A DNA stretch of 64,000 bases, taken from positions 186,001 through 250,000 of the forward strand of contig JABARS010000001.1 of the NCBI GenBank assembly GCA_019187085.1, in the 5' to 3' direction. Made by a program: the position numbers and the translations under genes. The first letter of the stretch is position 1. The number at the start of each line of letters is the position of its first letter. This document shows positions 53,653 to 63,033 of the stretch, one piece after another. The notes under the pieces are model-generated. The model had not been told where the DNA came from. It saw nothing but the letters and a program-made list of their open reading frames with translations, and searched no databases. The DNA is from Pseudorhodoplanes sp. (lineage in GTDB: Bacteria; Pseudomonadota; Alphaproteobacteria; Rhizobiales; Xanthobacteraceae).

Positions 53653-54345
53653 TCAGTAAATCCCGCGCGGGGCCACGGGCCGGGCCCGCTCCTGCGCGGC
53701 GCTCGGGGCCGGCCGCGCCGCCGGGGCCGGCGCCGTCTCGGTATCCTTCGGACGCTCCCGGGCGTCCTTGGCCGGCTCCTTGCCCGCCGGCTTGTCAGTG
53801 CTGCTCGGAACGAACAGGCCCTGCACGCGCCCCTTGCCCGATTCGACGCGCGCGGCGCCCGTCGTCATGTCCACCACCAGCCGGTCGCCGCGCAGCACGT
53901 TCTGGCCGTGCGTGACGACGACGCTTCCGGCCAGCGTGATGGTGTTCGACTTCATATCGAAAATGCCGGTATCGCCAGTCGCCGTCTGATCCTTCTGGGT
54001 GACGACGACCCCGCCGCGCGCCTCAAGCCGGCGGATCGATTGCTGCCCGCCGGGCCCGGGCTTGGCCGCCTTCATGGCGCCGGCCTTGTTCTCCTGATCG
54101 TAGAACACCAGCAGCGACTTGCAGCGCATCGTCGTGTCGCCCTGGACCACGTTGACGTTGCCCACGAAGGTCGCGACCTTGTCCTTGTCGCGTACCTCGA
54201 GCGAGGCTGCTTCGATCTGCACCGGCTTGTCGCGGTTCTGGGAGAAGCCCTGCAGGGCGTTCGGAATGCCCTGCTGACCGAAAGTCGGCACGCTCGCGGC
54301 AATTGCGAGTCCGACGCCCAGTACGATCGTCCGCAAGCTCGTCAT
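53653..54345 (-). CDS. lptA: LPS transport periplasmic protein LptA
   Basis: A 230-aa periplasmic bridge protein with a signal peptide (MTSLRTIVLGVGLAIAASVP, cleavage after a following Phe-Gly region) and an OstA beta-jellyroll domain: VQIEAASLEVRD, ATFVGNVNVVQGDTTMRC and NVLRGDRLVVD. The last ~55 residues are a Pro/Ala/Arg-rich tail not found in E. coli LptA. Its ATG overlaps the lptC stop by 4 bp. Confidence 0.92.
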   Translation of the reverse strand: MTSLRTIVLGVGLAIAASVPTFGQQGIPNALQGFSQNRDKPVQIEAASLEVRDKDKVATFVGNVNVVQGDTTMRCKSLLVFYDQENKAGAMKAAKPGPGGQQSIRRLEARGGVVVTQKDQTATGDTGIFDMKSNTITLAGSVVVTHGQNVLRGDRLVVDMTTGAARVESGKGRVQGLFVPSSTDKPAGKEPAKDARERPKDTETAPAPAARPAPSAAQERARPVAPRGIY

Positions 54346-55109
54346 TGCGCCGCGGCCTCCTGCGAAACCGGCGCCTGCGGCTGCCCCTTGTTCTGCTCCG
54401 CATTCTGTTCTTTCTGTTCCTTGGCCCCCGCGGGCGGATCGAGCATCAGCGTCATCGCGACCCCGCCGTCAAAACGCAGCAATTCGCCGGCATTGAGGAC
54501 TTCGAGCCGGTTCGCATTGAGCGTGCCCTTGAGCATTTTCACTTCCACCGGCTTGTCGGAGACGATGTTCCCCTTGCGGATATCGACTACCGCTTCCGCA
54601 AGACGCGCTTCGTAGCCTGTCGTCGATGTCAGACGGATGCCGGGCCCGAGCGTCAGGATTTCCGATTTCGTATTGTAGACGCCGCCGGTCGAAAGCATCT
54701 CGACCGCGCTCTTGTCCTGCATGTCGATCTTGGCGCGCAGGTCCTTCAGCTCGACGATATCGGGCCGCGCCAGATCCTGCGCGGCGGCCCGGGCATTGAC
54801 CTCGTAGGCGCGCGAATCGCGCGTGAAGCCCGCAAGCCGCGGCGACTCCATGGTGATCTTGCTGCCGGAAATCACGAGCGTGCCGAGATCGCTGGGCAGC
54901 TTGTAGAGAAGGCGCATCGGGTTGAAATAGGTCATTCCCAGAATGACCGCCGCCGCGAGACCGAGACCGGCCGGAATGAGAATGCGCAGCAGGCGCACGT
55001 TGCGGCTGTGCCGCTGGGCGCCGCGGAATGCGCGTTCGCTGCCGCCGCCCTGCGCCATGAAGCCGGGCTCGGCGACCTCGTCCGACCGTGTATAGACCAT
55101 GCGGTTCAT
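54342..55109 (-). CDS. lptC: LPS export protein LptC
   Basis: A 255-aa bitopic protein: a cytoplasmic N-terminus, one membrane helix (LLRILIPAGLGLAAAVILGM) and a periplasmic LptC jellyroll, with the conserved ARLAEAVVDIRKGN-type strand at the C-terminal half. It passes LPS from LptBFG to LptA. The C-terminal Gln/Glu-rich tail is low complexity. The 228 bp upstream hold no gene; I see no clear promoter there. Confidence 0.9.
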   Translation of the reverse strand: MNRMVYTRSDEVAEPGFMAQGGGSERAFRGAQRHSRNVRLLRILIPAGLGLAAAVILGMTYFNPMRLLYKLPSDLGTLVISGSKITMESPRLAGFTRDSRAYEVNARAAAQDLARPDIVELKDLRAKIDMQDKSAVEMLSTGGVYNTKSEILTLGPGIRLTSTTGYEARLAEAVVDIRKGNIVSDKPVEVKMLKGTLNANRLEVLNAGELLRFDGGVAMTLMLDPPAGAKEQKEQNAEQNKGQPQAPVSQEAAAQ

Positions 55110-55337
55110 GGCACCCTGGCTAGGCTGGACAAAGCGCAGCTATGCGCATCCGACTTCTACGCGCATCGATACCAACGCGCATCCGACATCGAGGCCACAG
55201 ACGCACCGGACAGGCCGCGGAGAATCGCCGGTATGTCAGTATTCTATGATCCCCTGAGCGAAAAATCCCTACGCCACTAAGACGTTGAATATGGCCTTGA
55301 ATGGGCGTCGCCGGCGCGGCAGGGCCGAAAATGCCGG

Positions 55338-55952
55338 TCAGGAGTGCGAAAAAATGTCCTCCGCCGCCCAGCCAGCCAGATCGAGCCGGGCGCGCGTCGG
55401 CAGGAACGTAAAGCAGGAGCGGGCCAGTTCGGCCCTGTCCTCCCGCACCAACAGCGTCTCCAGCCGGTCCTTGAGCGCGTGCAGATGCAGAACGTCGGAG
55501 GCGGCATAGGCCACCTGCGGCTCGGACAGCGTTTCGGAACCCCAGTCGGACAATTGCTGCTGCTTGGACAAATCGACCCCGAGCAAATCGCGCGTCACGT
55601 CCTTGAGGCCATGCTTGTCGGTATAGGTCCGCGCCAGGCGCGAAGCGATCTTGGTGCAGAATACCGGCTCCGGCATCACGCCGAAGGCGTGGAACAGGGC
55701 CGCGAGGTCGAAGCGCGCAAAATGGAAAATCTTCAGGATCGACCGGTCGGCGAACAGCCTGGTCAGATTGGGCGCGGCCCGCGCACCTGCCGGAATCTGC
55801 ACGACGTCGGCACTGCCGTCCCCCGGCGAAAGCTGCACCACGCAGAGCCGGTCGCGATGCGGATCGAGGCCCATGGTCTCGGTGTCGATCGCCACGGCGG
55901 TCTTGTAGCGCGAGAGATCGGGAAGGTCGCCGCGATGCAAGCGGATCGTCAT
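55338..55952 (-). CDS. nrnC: NrnC-type nanoRNase (short RNase D family)
   Basis: A 204-aa DEDDy 3'-5' exonuclease. The motifs are AIDTETMGLD (21-30), FHFARFDLAALF and YAASDVLHLHAL. It consists of the exonuclease domain only, without the HRDC domains of full RNase D. Bartonella and Brucella NrnC have this length and start. They degrade dinucleotides, including pGpG from cyclic-di-GMP breakdown, in place of the Orn found in other bacteria. Confidence 0.9.
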   Translation of the reverse strand: MTIRLHRGDLPDLSRYKTAVAIDTETMGLDPHRDRLCVVQLSPGDGSADVVQIPAGARAAPNLTRLFADRSILKIFHFARFDLAALFHAFGVMPEPVFCTKIASRLARTYTDKHGLKDVTRDLLGVDLSKQQQLSDWGSETLSEPQVAYAASDVLHLHALKDRLETLLVREDRAELARSCFTFLPTRARLDLAGWAAEDIFSHS

Positions 55953-56237
55953 TGCTGGTTCGAGCCTTTCGGGCGCCTCTGGCAGGCTAATGTCCGCAGC
56001 CGGCCTGTGAGTCCGCCGACGAGGCTGTGATTATCAGTACTGTCGGCGATTGCGCAAGAATCGGCCCGCTCGGCGTATGCAGCGGATCACGACCGCATCC
56101 TGTCGTCGCAGCCTGCTATCGAGACTTGAGCCGCGGGACGATTTGTTGCAATCGAAATGCCCCGCCGCCTCGCGGTGGGGCCGATTCTCGCGGGCCCCTC
56201 CATCCGGCCCGACCTTCTTGACCAAGCGGAGACGGTA

Positions 56238-56624
56238 ATGCGGTTGGCGGTGCTGGTCCTGTCTGTCCTTTTTCTTGCGGACGCGCCCGCGACGGCCATG
56301 GATGCCCGCTTCAAGGCCATGCTCAAGACGCTCGACCCGGAACTGCGGCTGGAACAGGTCTGCGATGCGGAGGCCATGCGCATGATCGGGAAAGACCGCA
56401 AGACCTACCGCCCGGACCGTGCGATGATCGGCGCGCTCGCCCGTCCGCAGGTCGACGGCGATACGATCGTCGGCTCGGGCGGCGCCTTCCGCAGCCGGGG
56501 CAAATGGTACGGCTTCTCGTTCACCTGCGAGGCCGCATCCGATCGCCTGTCGGTGCAGTCGTTCGATTTCAAGATCGGTGCGCCGATCCCCGAGGAAAAG
56601 TGGTCGGCCTACGGATTGTGGTGA
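56238..56624 (+). CDS. DUF930-family secreted protein
   Basis: A 128-aa exported protein with a signal peptide (MRLAVLVLSVLFLADAPATA, cleavage after ATA) and the DUF930 pattern: LKTLDPELRLEQVCDAEAM, SRGKWYGFSFTCEA and FDFKIGAPIPEEKW. Two cysteines (VCDA and FTCE) may form a disulfide. The function is unknown. ATG 56238 has GGAG upstream. It is convergent with the tRNA-Leu gene. The 285-bp gap before it shows no clear feature. Confidence 0.82.
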   Translation: MRLAVLVLSVLFLADAPATAMDARFKAMLKTLDPELRLEQVCDAEAMRMIGKDRKTYRPDRAMIGALARPQVDGDTIVGSGGAFRSRGKWYGFSFTCEAASDRLSVQSFDFKIGAPIPEEKWSAYGLW

Positions 56625-56670
56625 GGGGCTCTCGCCCCCGCGCGGCGCAGGAACGACCGCGAAAGAAGAG

Positions 56671-56755
56671 TGGTGCCCAGGAGAGGACTCGAACCTCCAC
56701 GGCTTGCGCCACTGGTACCTGAAACCAGCGCGTCTACCAATTCCGCCACCTGGGC
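56671..56755 (-). tRNA. tRNA-Leu (anticodon CAG)
   Basis: An 85-nt class II tRNA with encoded CCA. The acceptor stem GCCCAGG/CCTGGGC, a D arm with GGCGGAATTGGTAGACGC, the anticodon stem CTGGT/ACCAG with loop TTCAGGT (anticodon CAG) and a variable arm typical of leucine tRNAs are all present. It reads CUG codons, the main leucine codon in this GC-rich genome. Confidence 0.97.
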
Positions 56756-56861
56756 AACGCGGCACACATAAGTGCCGCGGTTCGGCCTTGTCAATCGAAG
56801 AGGGTTGGTCTCTAACGGCGGCAGTTTTCGACCTGCCTTCGCGACCGCATGGAATAGCCCG

Positions 56862-57833
56862 ATGAGCCTCCAGACCAGCACCGATACCCTCGTTACCATA
56901 TTCGGCGGCTCCGGCTTCCTCGGCCGTCACCTTGTCCGTGCCTTGGCCCGGCGGCGCTACCGCATCCGGGTGGCCGTCCGCCGCCCGGACCTCGCCGGAC
57001 ACCTGCAACCATTGGGCACGGTCGGCCAGATCCACGCCGTCCAGGCCAATGTCCGCTACCCGGCCTCGATCGAGGCGGCCGTCCGGGGGGCTTCGGTCGT
57101 CATCAACTTGGTCGCGATCCTGTACGAGCGCGGGGCCCAGCGCTTCGACGTCGTCCACACCCTCGGGTCAGAGCGGGTGGCGCTTGCCGCGGCCGCCCAT
57201 GGCGCGCGGGTGATCCATGTCTCGGCCATCGGTGCGGACGAAAATTCCGCTTCGGCCTATGCGCGGACCAAGGCGCAGGGCGAAAAGCTCGTGCTCGCGG
57301 CTGATCCCGGCGCCACGATTTTCCGGCCATCAGTCCTGTTCGGGCCGGAGGACGATTTCTTCAACCGCTTCGCCTCGCTCGCGCGCTTTACTCCGGCGCT
57401 GCCGCTGATCGGCGGCGGCGAACAGAAGTTCCAGCCCGTTTATGCCGCCGACGTCGCGGAAGCGGTCGCGCTGGCCGTCGACGGCAAGACCAAACCCGGC
57501 ACGACCTACGAACTGGGCGGGCCGGAAGTGCGGACCTTCCGCCAGCTGATGGAATACGTGCTTGCGACCACGGGGCGCAAACGGCTGCTGGTACCGGTGC
57601 CGTTCGCGCTCGCCCGGCTGCAGGCGATGTTCCTTCAATTCCTGCCGAAGCCACTGCTGACGCCCGATCAGGTCGATCTTCTGCGCTACGACAACGTCGT
57701 GTCGGAGGAAGCCGTGCGCGAAGGCCGCACCTTCGCGGGACTGGGCATTGCGCCAACGACGCTGGAAGCGGTCGTGCCGAGCTACCTGTGGCGCTTCCGC
57801 AAGGCGGGACAATTCCAGACCGGCCAGGCCTGA
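56862..57833 (+). CDS. NDUFA9-like NAD(P)H-binding protein
   Basis: A 323-aa atypical short-chain dehydrogenase of the complex I NDUFA9 family. The NAD(P) site is TIFGGSGFLGRHLVRALARR (residues ~12-31). SAIGADENSASAYARTKAQGE stands in the place of the SDR YxxxK motif (here YARTK), and FRPSVLFGPEDDFFNRF is characteristic. In mitochondria NDUFA9 stabilises the quinone-binding part of complex I; in alphaproteobacteria an accessory or ubiquinone-related role is suggested. ATG 56862 directly precedes the Rossmann fold. Convergent with uppP. Confidence 0.88.
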   Translation: MSLQTSTDTLVTIFGGSGFLGRHLVRALARRRYRIRVAVRRPDLAGHLQPLGTVGQIHAVQANVRYPASIEAAVRGASVVINLVAILYERGAQRFDVVHTLGSERVALAAAAHGARVIHVSAIGADENSASAYARTKAQGEKLVLAADPGATIFRPSVLFGPEDDFFNRFASLARFTPALPLIGGGEQKFQPVYAADVAEAVALAVDGKTKPGTTYELGGPEVRTFRQLMEYVLATTGRKRLLVPVPFALARLQAMFLQFLPKPLLTPDQVDLLRYDNVVSEEAVREGRTFAGLGIAPTTLEAVVPSYLWRFRKAGQFQTGQA

Positions 57834-57842
57834 AGTTGAGCC

Positions 57843-58649
57843 TCAGCCGCCGAGCGCAAGCCCGATCAGCCCGAGGGTGCCCACGACCACGCGCCACCAT
57901 GCGAACAGCGCGAAGCCGTGACGCGTGACGTAGTCGAGGAACGTCTTCACCACGATGAAGCCTATGATGAACGAGCTGACGAAGCCGACGGCGACGATCA
58001 GCGTATTGTCGGCCGTCATCTGCCCGTAGCTCTTGTAGAGATCGTAGGCGAAGGCACCCGCCATCGTGGGCATGGCAAGGAAGAAGGAAAACTCCGCCGC
58101 CGAACGCTTGTCGGCGCCGAGCAGCATCGCCGAGACGATGGTCGCGCCCGAGCGCGACACACCGGGGATCATGGCAAGACACTGGAACACGCCGATCAGC
58201 AGATACATGCCGAGCGTGAACCGCGTCGCATCGTGATAGCGCGGCGACAGGTCGAGCTGGTCGACCCAGAGCAGGATCGCGCCACCCAGGATCAGCGTGA
58301 AGCACACGATCCAGGGATTGAACAGCACGCCCTTGATGATGGAATGGGCGGCCGCGCCGACGATCGCCGCCGGCAGGAAAGCCAGCAGCACGCCGAAGAT
58401 GAAGCGGCGCGGAGCCGGATCGGAGAAGGCACCGATGAAGATGCGCCACAGCCTTGCAAAATAGATCGACAGGATGGCAAGGATGGCGCCGAGCTGGATC
58501 AGCACCACGAAGGTCTTGCCGAATTCGTCGTCGGAAAACCCGAAGAAGCGCTCGAGCAGCAGCAGATGGCCGGTCGAGGACACCGGCAGGAACTCGGTCA
58601 GCCCCTCGACAATGCCGAGAAATCCGGCCGTGAGCAGATCGGACAACAT
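57843..58649 (-). CDS. uppP: Undecaprenyl-diphosphatase
   Basis: Recycles undecaprenyl pyrophosphate to the monophosphate carrier for peptidoglycan and polysaccharide synthesis; overproduction gives bacitracin resistance. The 268-aa polytopic protein has the two BacA motifs [18 protein letters not shown] (11-28) and [10 protein letters not shown], both with catalytic residues. About eight hydrophobic helices are visible. ATG 58649 begins the conserved [12 protein letters not shown]. Confidence 0.95.
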   Translation of the reverse strand: MLSDLLTAGFLGIVEGLTEFLPVSSTGHLLLLERFFGFSDDEFGKTFVVLIQLGAILAILSIYFARLWRIFIGAFSDPAPRRFIFGVLLAFLPAAIVGAAAHSIIKGVLFNPWIVCFTLILGGAILLWVDQLDLSPRYHDATRFTLGMYLLIGVFQCLAMIPGVSRSGATIVSAMLLGADKRSAAEFSFFLAMPTMAGAFAYDLYKSYGQMTADNTLIVAVGFVSSFIIGFIVVKTFLDYVTRHGFALFAWWRVVVGTLGLIGLALGG

Positions 58650-58823
58650 GATGCTCTCCGGGAAATAATGGATGGTGCCGCGGTAGGGTCCGCGCGGAAG
58701 GACGCTAGCTCTAGGTGATTTTACCCGGAACCGGGAGATATCATTTCTGTAAAGTCGCGCGCCCTCAACAGTTTGCCGCTTTTTCGCTTCTTTATAATTT
58801 AGCTTCCGGAACGATTCGCCCGC

Positions 58824-59516
58824 ATGCTGACGCTTTTCCATCATCCGGTCTGCCCGCATTCGCGGTTCGCGCGCCTTGTGCTCGGCGAACTCGGCCTCGA
58901 CGTGCGGCTCGCCGAGGAGCGGTTCTGGGAGCGACGCGACGATTTCCTGATGCTCAACCCGGCCGGCACGACGCCGGTGCTGGTCGAGGAGGGACGGCCC
59001 GCGGTTCCGGGCGCGGGCGTCATCGCCGAATATCTGGAGGAGACGCGCGGCGACATGCTGGGCCGTCACCGGCTGATGCCGGGAGACGCCTTCTCGCACG
59101 TCGAGGTCCGCCGTCTCATGTCCTGGTTCAACGACAAAATGTTCGACGAGGTGTCCGGCCCGCTGGTGCGCGAGCGCTTCTACAAGCGTCATATGCCGGC
59201 CGAGAAAGGCGGCGGGTCGCCGGACACCGAGATGATCCGTGCCGCGCGCACCAATATCCGGTATCATCTGGCCTATATCGGCTGGCTGATCGGCCGGCGC
59301 GACTGGCTTGCGGGCGAGCAGATGAGCTATGCCGACCTTGCCGCCGCCGCGCATTTTTCGGTGGTCGATTATTTCGGTGACGTACCTTGGAACGAAGACG
59401 AAACGGCGAAGAACTGGTATGCGCGAATGAAGTCGCGCCCCTCGTTCCGTCCGCTCCTGGCGGAAACGGTGACCGGCATCACGCCTTCGGCGACCTACGT
59501 CGACCTCGACTTCTGA
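58824..59516 (+). CDS. Glutathione S-transferase-family protein
   Basis: A 230-aa GST-fold protein: a thioredoxin-like N-terminal domain ([20 protein letters not shown], with the [13 protein letters not shown] glutathione site and cis-Pro) and an all-helical C-terminal domain ([22 protein letters not shown]). The Cys10 in HPVCPHS could be the active residue in place of Ser or Tyr. The substrate is unknown. A TATAAT box (58793-58798) lies close upstream. The stop overlaps the start of queG. Confidence 0.88.
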   Translation: MLTLFHHPVCPHSRFARLVLGELGLDVRLAEERFWERRDDFLMLNPAGTTPVLVEEGRPAVPGAGVIAEYLEETRGDMLGRHRLMPGDAFSHVEVRRLMSWFNDKMFDEVSGPLVRERFYKRHMPAEKGGGSPDTEMIRAARTNIRYHLAYIGWLIGRRDWLAGEQMSYADLAAAAHFSVVDYFGDVPWNEDETAKNWYARMKSRPSFRPLLAETVTGITPSATYVDLDF

Positions 59517-60661
59517 GCGACGCCGGTGCGATCAAGGCCGCGCTGAAGGCGGAAGCGCTCCGGCATGGCTTCGATGCGTTCGGTGTCGCCGCGCCCGATT
59601 CCATTCCGCAGGCGGGGGACCGACTGCAGCATTTCCTGGCCGAAGGCTGCCACGGCGACATGGACTGGCTGGCGCGCCATGCCGAGCGCCGCGGCGATCC
59701 ATATCAGCTCTGGCCGGATGTGCGCGCGGTCATCATGCTCGGCGTCAATTACGGGCCAGACCACGACCCGCTCGCCGTCCTCGCTACGAAAGACCGCGCC
59801 GCGATTTCGGTCTATGCTAAGAGTGACGACTATCACGACGTGATCAAGCCGCGCCTCAAGGCGCTCGCGCGCTTTCTGGTGGCGCAGGCCGGCGGCGACG
59901 TGAAGGTCTTCATCGACACCGCCGCGGTCATGGAAAAGCCGCTCGCCGCGCGCGCGGGCCTCGGCTGGCAGGGCAAGCACACCAACCTCGTCTCCCGCGA
60001 ATTCGGCTCCTGGCTGTTCCTGGGCGCGATCTTCACCACGCTTGCATTGCCTGCCGACGAGCCGGTCGAAGACCATTGCGGCTCCTGTCGCGCCTGCCTC
60101 GACATCTGCCCGACGCGGGCCTTTCCCGCGCCCTATCGCCTCGATGCACGGCGCTGCATTTCCTATCTGACAATCGAGCACAAGGGACCGATCCCACGCG
60201 ACCTGCGCCACGCCATGGGCAACCGAATCTACGGCTGCGACGACTGCCTTGCGGCCTGTCCGTGGAACAAGTTCGCGCAGCAGGGCTGCGACGCAAAACT
60301 TGTCGCGCGCGCGGCGTTGCGCGCTCCGGCGCTCGGCGATCTGGTGCGGCTCGACGATGCGCAGTTCCGCGCGCTGTTCGCAAAGACCGCGATCAAGCGC
60401 ACCGGCCGCGACCGGTTCGTGCGCAACGTGCTGATCGCGATCGGCAACAGCGGCAACCACGCGTTCCTGCACGACGTCCGCGAACGGCTCGATGATCAGT
60501 CCGCCCTTGTGCGCGGAGCCGCGGTGTGGGCGCTGGCGCAGCTTGCCGATGCGTTGACCTTCGCGGATCTGGCGGCAGAGCATCGCACCGAGCCTGATCC
60601 CGACGTGCGCGCGGAGTGGGACGCTGCGGCCAAAGCGCACGCATCGCTCGCCCATCAATAG
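59513..60661 (+). CDS. queG: Epoxyqueuosine reductase
   Basis: Cobalamin- and Fe-S-dependent enzyme that makes queuosine in tRNA from epoxyqueuosine. Eight cysteines form two 4Fe-4S clusters ([16 protein letters not shown] and [13 protein letters not shown]). [17 protein letters not shown] is conserved, and HEAT-like helices ([29 protein letters not shown]) end the ~382-aa protein. No ATG, GTG or TTG lies in frame between the distant TTG 59387 and the conserved core. I take CTG 59513, in a CTGA overlap with the GST stop, as the likely start. Confidence 0.85.
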   Translation: MSDAGAIKAALKAEALRHGFDAFGVAAPDSIPQAGDRLQHFLAEGCHGDMDWLARHAERRGDPYQLWPDVRAVIMLGVNYGPDHDPLAVLATKDRAAISVYAKSDDYHDVIKPRLKALARFLVAQAGGDVKVFIDTAAVMEKPLAARAGLGWQGKHTNLVSREFGSWLFLGAIFTTLALPADEPVEDHCGSCRACLDICPTRAFPAPYRLDARRCISYLTIEHKGPIPRDLRHAMGNRIYGCDDCLAACPWNKFAQQGCDAKLVARAALRAPALGDLVRLDDAQFRALFAKTAIKRTGRDRFVRNVLIAIGNSGNHAFLHDVRERLDDQSALVRGAAVWALAQLADALTFADLAAEHRTEPDPDVRAEWDAAAKAHASLAHQ

Positions 60662-61632
60662 TCGTCCCCCCAGCGCACGTGGCGCAGGCGCGTGAACGCG
60701 GCGCGGTCGCGGCGCGATACGGCAACGTCGGCGATCCCCTCGTCACGGCACAGCTTCAGCATGAGGCCCGCCTTGCTCCGACGTGGCGGCGCAAGCACGC
60801 GCGCCTCGGCTTTCGCTACGGCAATGTGCGCACGCGCGACCGCCAGATACGAGAACTTTTCGTCCTCGAACGGCACCGCCGCGGCCTTGGCCAGCATATG
60901 GTCGCGCGAGCGCGGCAGGCGCGTCGCGAAATGGCACCAGTCCGGCTCCTGCAGCGGACAGGCACGCGCATGCGGACACGGTGCAAGGATGACGGCTCCG
61001 GCGGCGATCAGGCGCGCGCGGGCGGCGATGATGCGCCGGTAGCCGGCCGGCGTGCCGGGCTCCACAAGCACGAGCACGCCGCCGCACGCGTCCCAGAGCC
61101 GCGTCACGGCCTCCGAACAGGCCGCATCCGCAAGCTCGGCCAACACATAGGCGGCGATCACGAGATCGGACGGCGCAAGCGCAGCCTCAGTGCGCGCGAG
61201 GTCGCCAGGTGCAACCGCTGCATCGCGTAGCGCGGGATGGGCGCCCTCGCACGCAAGACGCCGCGCGAGATCGATAAAGACGGGACTGGCATCCGTCATG
61301 CGGATGGCGGTCAGTCCGGGATAATGCTCGCTCGCGGCCCAGCTCGCCGTGCCCGGCCCCGCGCCAGCATCGAGCAGCGTCTGCGGCGAAAAGTCGGATG
61401 CGCGGCGTCCGGTCTCCGCGAGCACCGCGGCGACGGCGGCGTAGGTCGCCGGCATGCGGGCGAGCGCATAGGCGAGCGCGGAGGCTTCGTCGGCGACGGC
61501 CGTATGGGAATTGCCGCCCGCGCGATAGATGTCGGAAAGGTGCGCGGCTTTGGCTGCGAGTGCCGCACGGGTGCGGCCTTCCAGTGCACGGTCGATCGCC
61601 GCGCGCAGCCCGGACGGCAAACTGGCGCTCAT
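60655..61632 (-). CDS. Rsm22-like SAM-dependent methyltransferase-family protein
   Basis: A 325-aa protein of the mitochondrial Rsm22 (METTL17-related) family, linked to assembly of the small ribosomal subunit. The SAM-binding region is [29 protein letters not shown] and the cysteine-rich [19 protein letters not shown] segment, which binds Fe-S or zinc in relatives, are signatures. It converges with queG with a 7-bp overlap. The exact activity is not established. Confidence 0.85.
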   Translation of the reverse strand: MSASLPSGLRAAIDRALEGRTRAALAAKAAHLSDIYRAGGNSHTAVADEASALAYALARMPATYAAVAAVLAETGRRASDFSPQTLLDAGAGPGTASWAASEHYPGLTAIRMTDASPVFIDLARRLACEGAHPALRDAAVAPGDLARTEAALAPSDLVIAAYVLAELADAACSEAVTRLWDACGGVLVLVEPGTPAGYRRIIAARARLIAAGAVILAPCPHARACPLQEPDWCHFATRLPRSRDHMLAKAAAVPFEDEKFSYLAVARAHIAVAKAEARVLAPPRRSKAGLMLKLCRDEGIADVAVSRRDRAAFTRLRHVRWGDDY

Positions 61633-61650
61633 GACCGCGGCCTCACGGAA

Positions 61651-62157
61651 TCAGGCAGGCCGCGTCTTGGCGGAATCTGGATCGGGACTGTTCGTGTCGG
61701 GGCAGTTCGGCCCGGACATATCGGCGTTGTGTTCATGATCGGGACAGCAGGACGTCGCCCAGACCGGCCCGAGATCGACAAACTCGGTCTCCACGCACTC
61801 GACGTCGAGCCGCAGCGCGACATCACCGGAAAACACCAGCGTCACCGTGCCGGCCGGCGGCGAGGTTTCGGCAAATTCAAGCGCGAGCAGGTTGAGAACC
61901 TTATCCTTGTCGGCGGATGAAACATTCCGCGCCCTGAACGACACGACGCGGTCGAAGCGCAATGCCGCCCGGCGGCGCTGCCAGGCTGGATTTTCCGCGC
62001 TTGCCGATTCCCAGTCGAACCGGTTGAGCCCGATCACGAGACGATGCTCGGACGGCCGCCAGATGATGTCCTCGACCCGCACCACTGCGTCCTGCAGATG
62101 CGCGGACACGACTTCGAGATCCTCCTTGTCGAGGGCGATGAGCTTGAGCGTGTCCAT
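61651..62157 (-). CDS. DUF2948-family protein
   Basis: A 168-aa cytoplasmic protein with the DUF2948 pattern: LKLIALDKEDLEVVSAHLQD at the start, DIIWRPSEHRLVIGLNRFDW, and RFDRVVSFRARNV. The last ~35 residues, with CCPDHEHN and an Asp/Pro-rich end, look like a lineage-specific extension. The function is unknown. In relatives I recall this family next to murA and hisD; here two other genes separate it from murA. Confidence 0.85.
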   Translation of the reverse strand: MDTLKLIALDKEDLEVVSAHLQDAVVRVEDIIWRPSEHRLVIGLNRFDWESASAENPAWQRRRAALRFDRVVSFRARNVSSADKDKVLNLLALEFAETSPPAGTVTLVFSGDVALRLDVECVETEFVDLGPVWATSCCPDHEHNADMSGPNCPDTNSPDPDSAKTRPA

Positions 62158-62240
62158 GGCCGTGCCGGTCCCGCCGGATGTTCGCTTGTCGAATGAAAAT
62201 TAGGAAGCCGCGCTAGGGGACGCAAGGCTTGCGGAGCGCA

Positions 62241-62675
62241 TTACTGGAACGAAACGCAGGCCGGCCGCACGATGACGCCGACCGCCTGCTGCCGGAAGCG
62301 TTTCTTGTAGGCCTCCGTCACAGTGTCGATTTTGACCCGGTCGGCCTCCGGATCGCCGATGACGATCGTGACGATCTTGCTTGGCTCGCGCACCACGCGT
62401 TTTCGCACCGGATCGAGCCATTGGCCGGCGGCGTCCACGATCGTCAGGCCGTTCGGGAAACGCGGGGTTAGCTCGCGATCGACAAAGCGCATCCAGGCCG
62501 CCTCGTTCACGCCGATGCGCTTACCGATCTTGCGCCCGAACATCAGTTCGACGACGGCGGTGCTTTTCTGATCGGTCCGGCATGCCAGTTGCGCGGTCAC
62601 CGGCGTTGCGAACATGGCTGAGCAGACAACAAAAGCGGCGACGACAGACAGCGATCGCGCCGCGCCGCCGGTCAT
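62241..62675 (-). CDS. DUF3574-family secreted protein
   Basis: A 144-aa exported protein: signal-like N-terminus (AARSLSVVAAFVVCSAMFAT, cleavage after a VTA) and a DUF3574 domain with VELMFGRKIGKRIGVNEAAW, FVDRELTPRFPNGLTIVDA and SKIVTIVIG. The mature protein has Cys in LACRTDQ and RPACVSF, which may form a disulfide. The function is unknown. Its ATG overlaps the stop of the upstream ACP-like gene (ATGA), so the two secreted proteins are probably made together. Confidence 0.82.
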   Translation of the reverse strand: MTGGAARSLSVVAAFVVCSAMFATPVTAQLACRTDQKSTAVVELMFGRKIGKRIGVNEAAWMRFVDRELTPRFPNGLTIVDAAGQWLDPVRKRVVREPSKIVTIVIGDPEADRVKIDTVTEAYKKRFRQQAVGVIVRPACVSFQ

Positions 62676-63004
62676 CGGCAGCCCGTTTTCGCATTCTTGT
62701 TGGCGTAGGCCAGCATGTCGCCGACCGTCTTCATCCTGTCGGCGTCTTCGTCGGAAATCTCGATATTGAACTGCTCTTCCATGGCGAGAACCAGTTCCAC
62801 CTGATCGAGATCGTCGGCGCCGAAATCCTTTTCGAGGTTCGCGCCCGAAACGACCTTCGCGCGATCGACGCCCAGATGCTCGGCGATGAGCCTGGTCACG
62901 GCATCCTTGCAATCGGCGGCGCGCGAAGGCGTTGCCAGAACCGCAACGGCGAGCGCGACGGCGCGCGCCATCTGCAGCGCCCCCGCCGGCCTGCAGCCCC
63001 TCAT
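62672..63004 (-). CDS. Secreted acyl-carrier-protein-like protein lacking the phosphopantetheine serine
   Basis: A 110-aa protein with a signal-like start (QMARAVALAVAVLATPSRA, cleavage after SRA) and an ACP fold: VTRLIAEHLGVDRAKV, FGADDLDQVELVLAMEEQF, then DADRMKTVGDMLAYA. In working ACPs the second helix starts DSL, the Ser carrying 4'-phosphopantetheine. Here it reads DDL, with Asp65 (codon 62812-62810). Cys residues right after the signal (ADCKD) and at the end (TGCR) suggest a periplasmic disulfide. ATG 62971 is a good alternative start. Thus it is probably a binding scaffold, not a carrier. Confidence 0.75.
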   Translation of the reverse strand: MRGCRPAGALQMARAVALAVAVLATPSRAADCKDAVTRLIAEHLGVDRAKVVSGANLEKDFGADDLDQVELVLAMEEQFNIEISDEDADRMKTVGDMLAYANKNAKTGCR

Positions 63005-63033
63005 CCGGATTTTCCCCGCGGACACGAAGACCG

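Noticed and set aside
58773..58798. TTGCCG ... TATAAT before the GST gene
   Set aside because: The spacer is only 14 bp, too short for a normal sigma-70 promoter. The TATAAT alone may still be a -10 box.
57843..59354. A 503-codon minus-strand frame ending as UppP
   Set aside because: Only the last 268 codons are UppP. The upstream part runs antisense to the GST gene.
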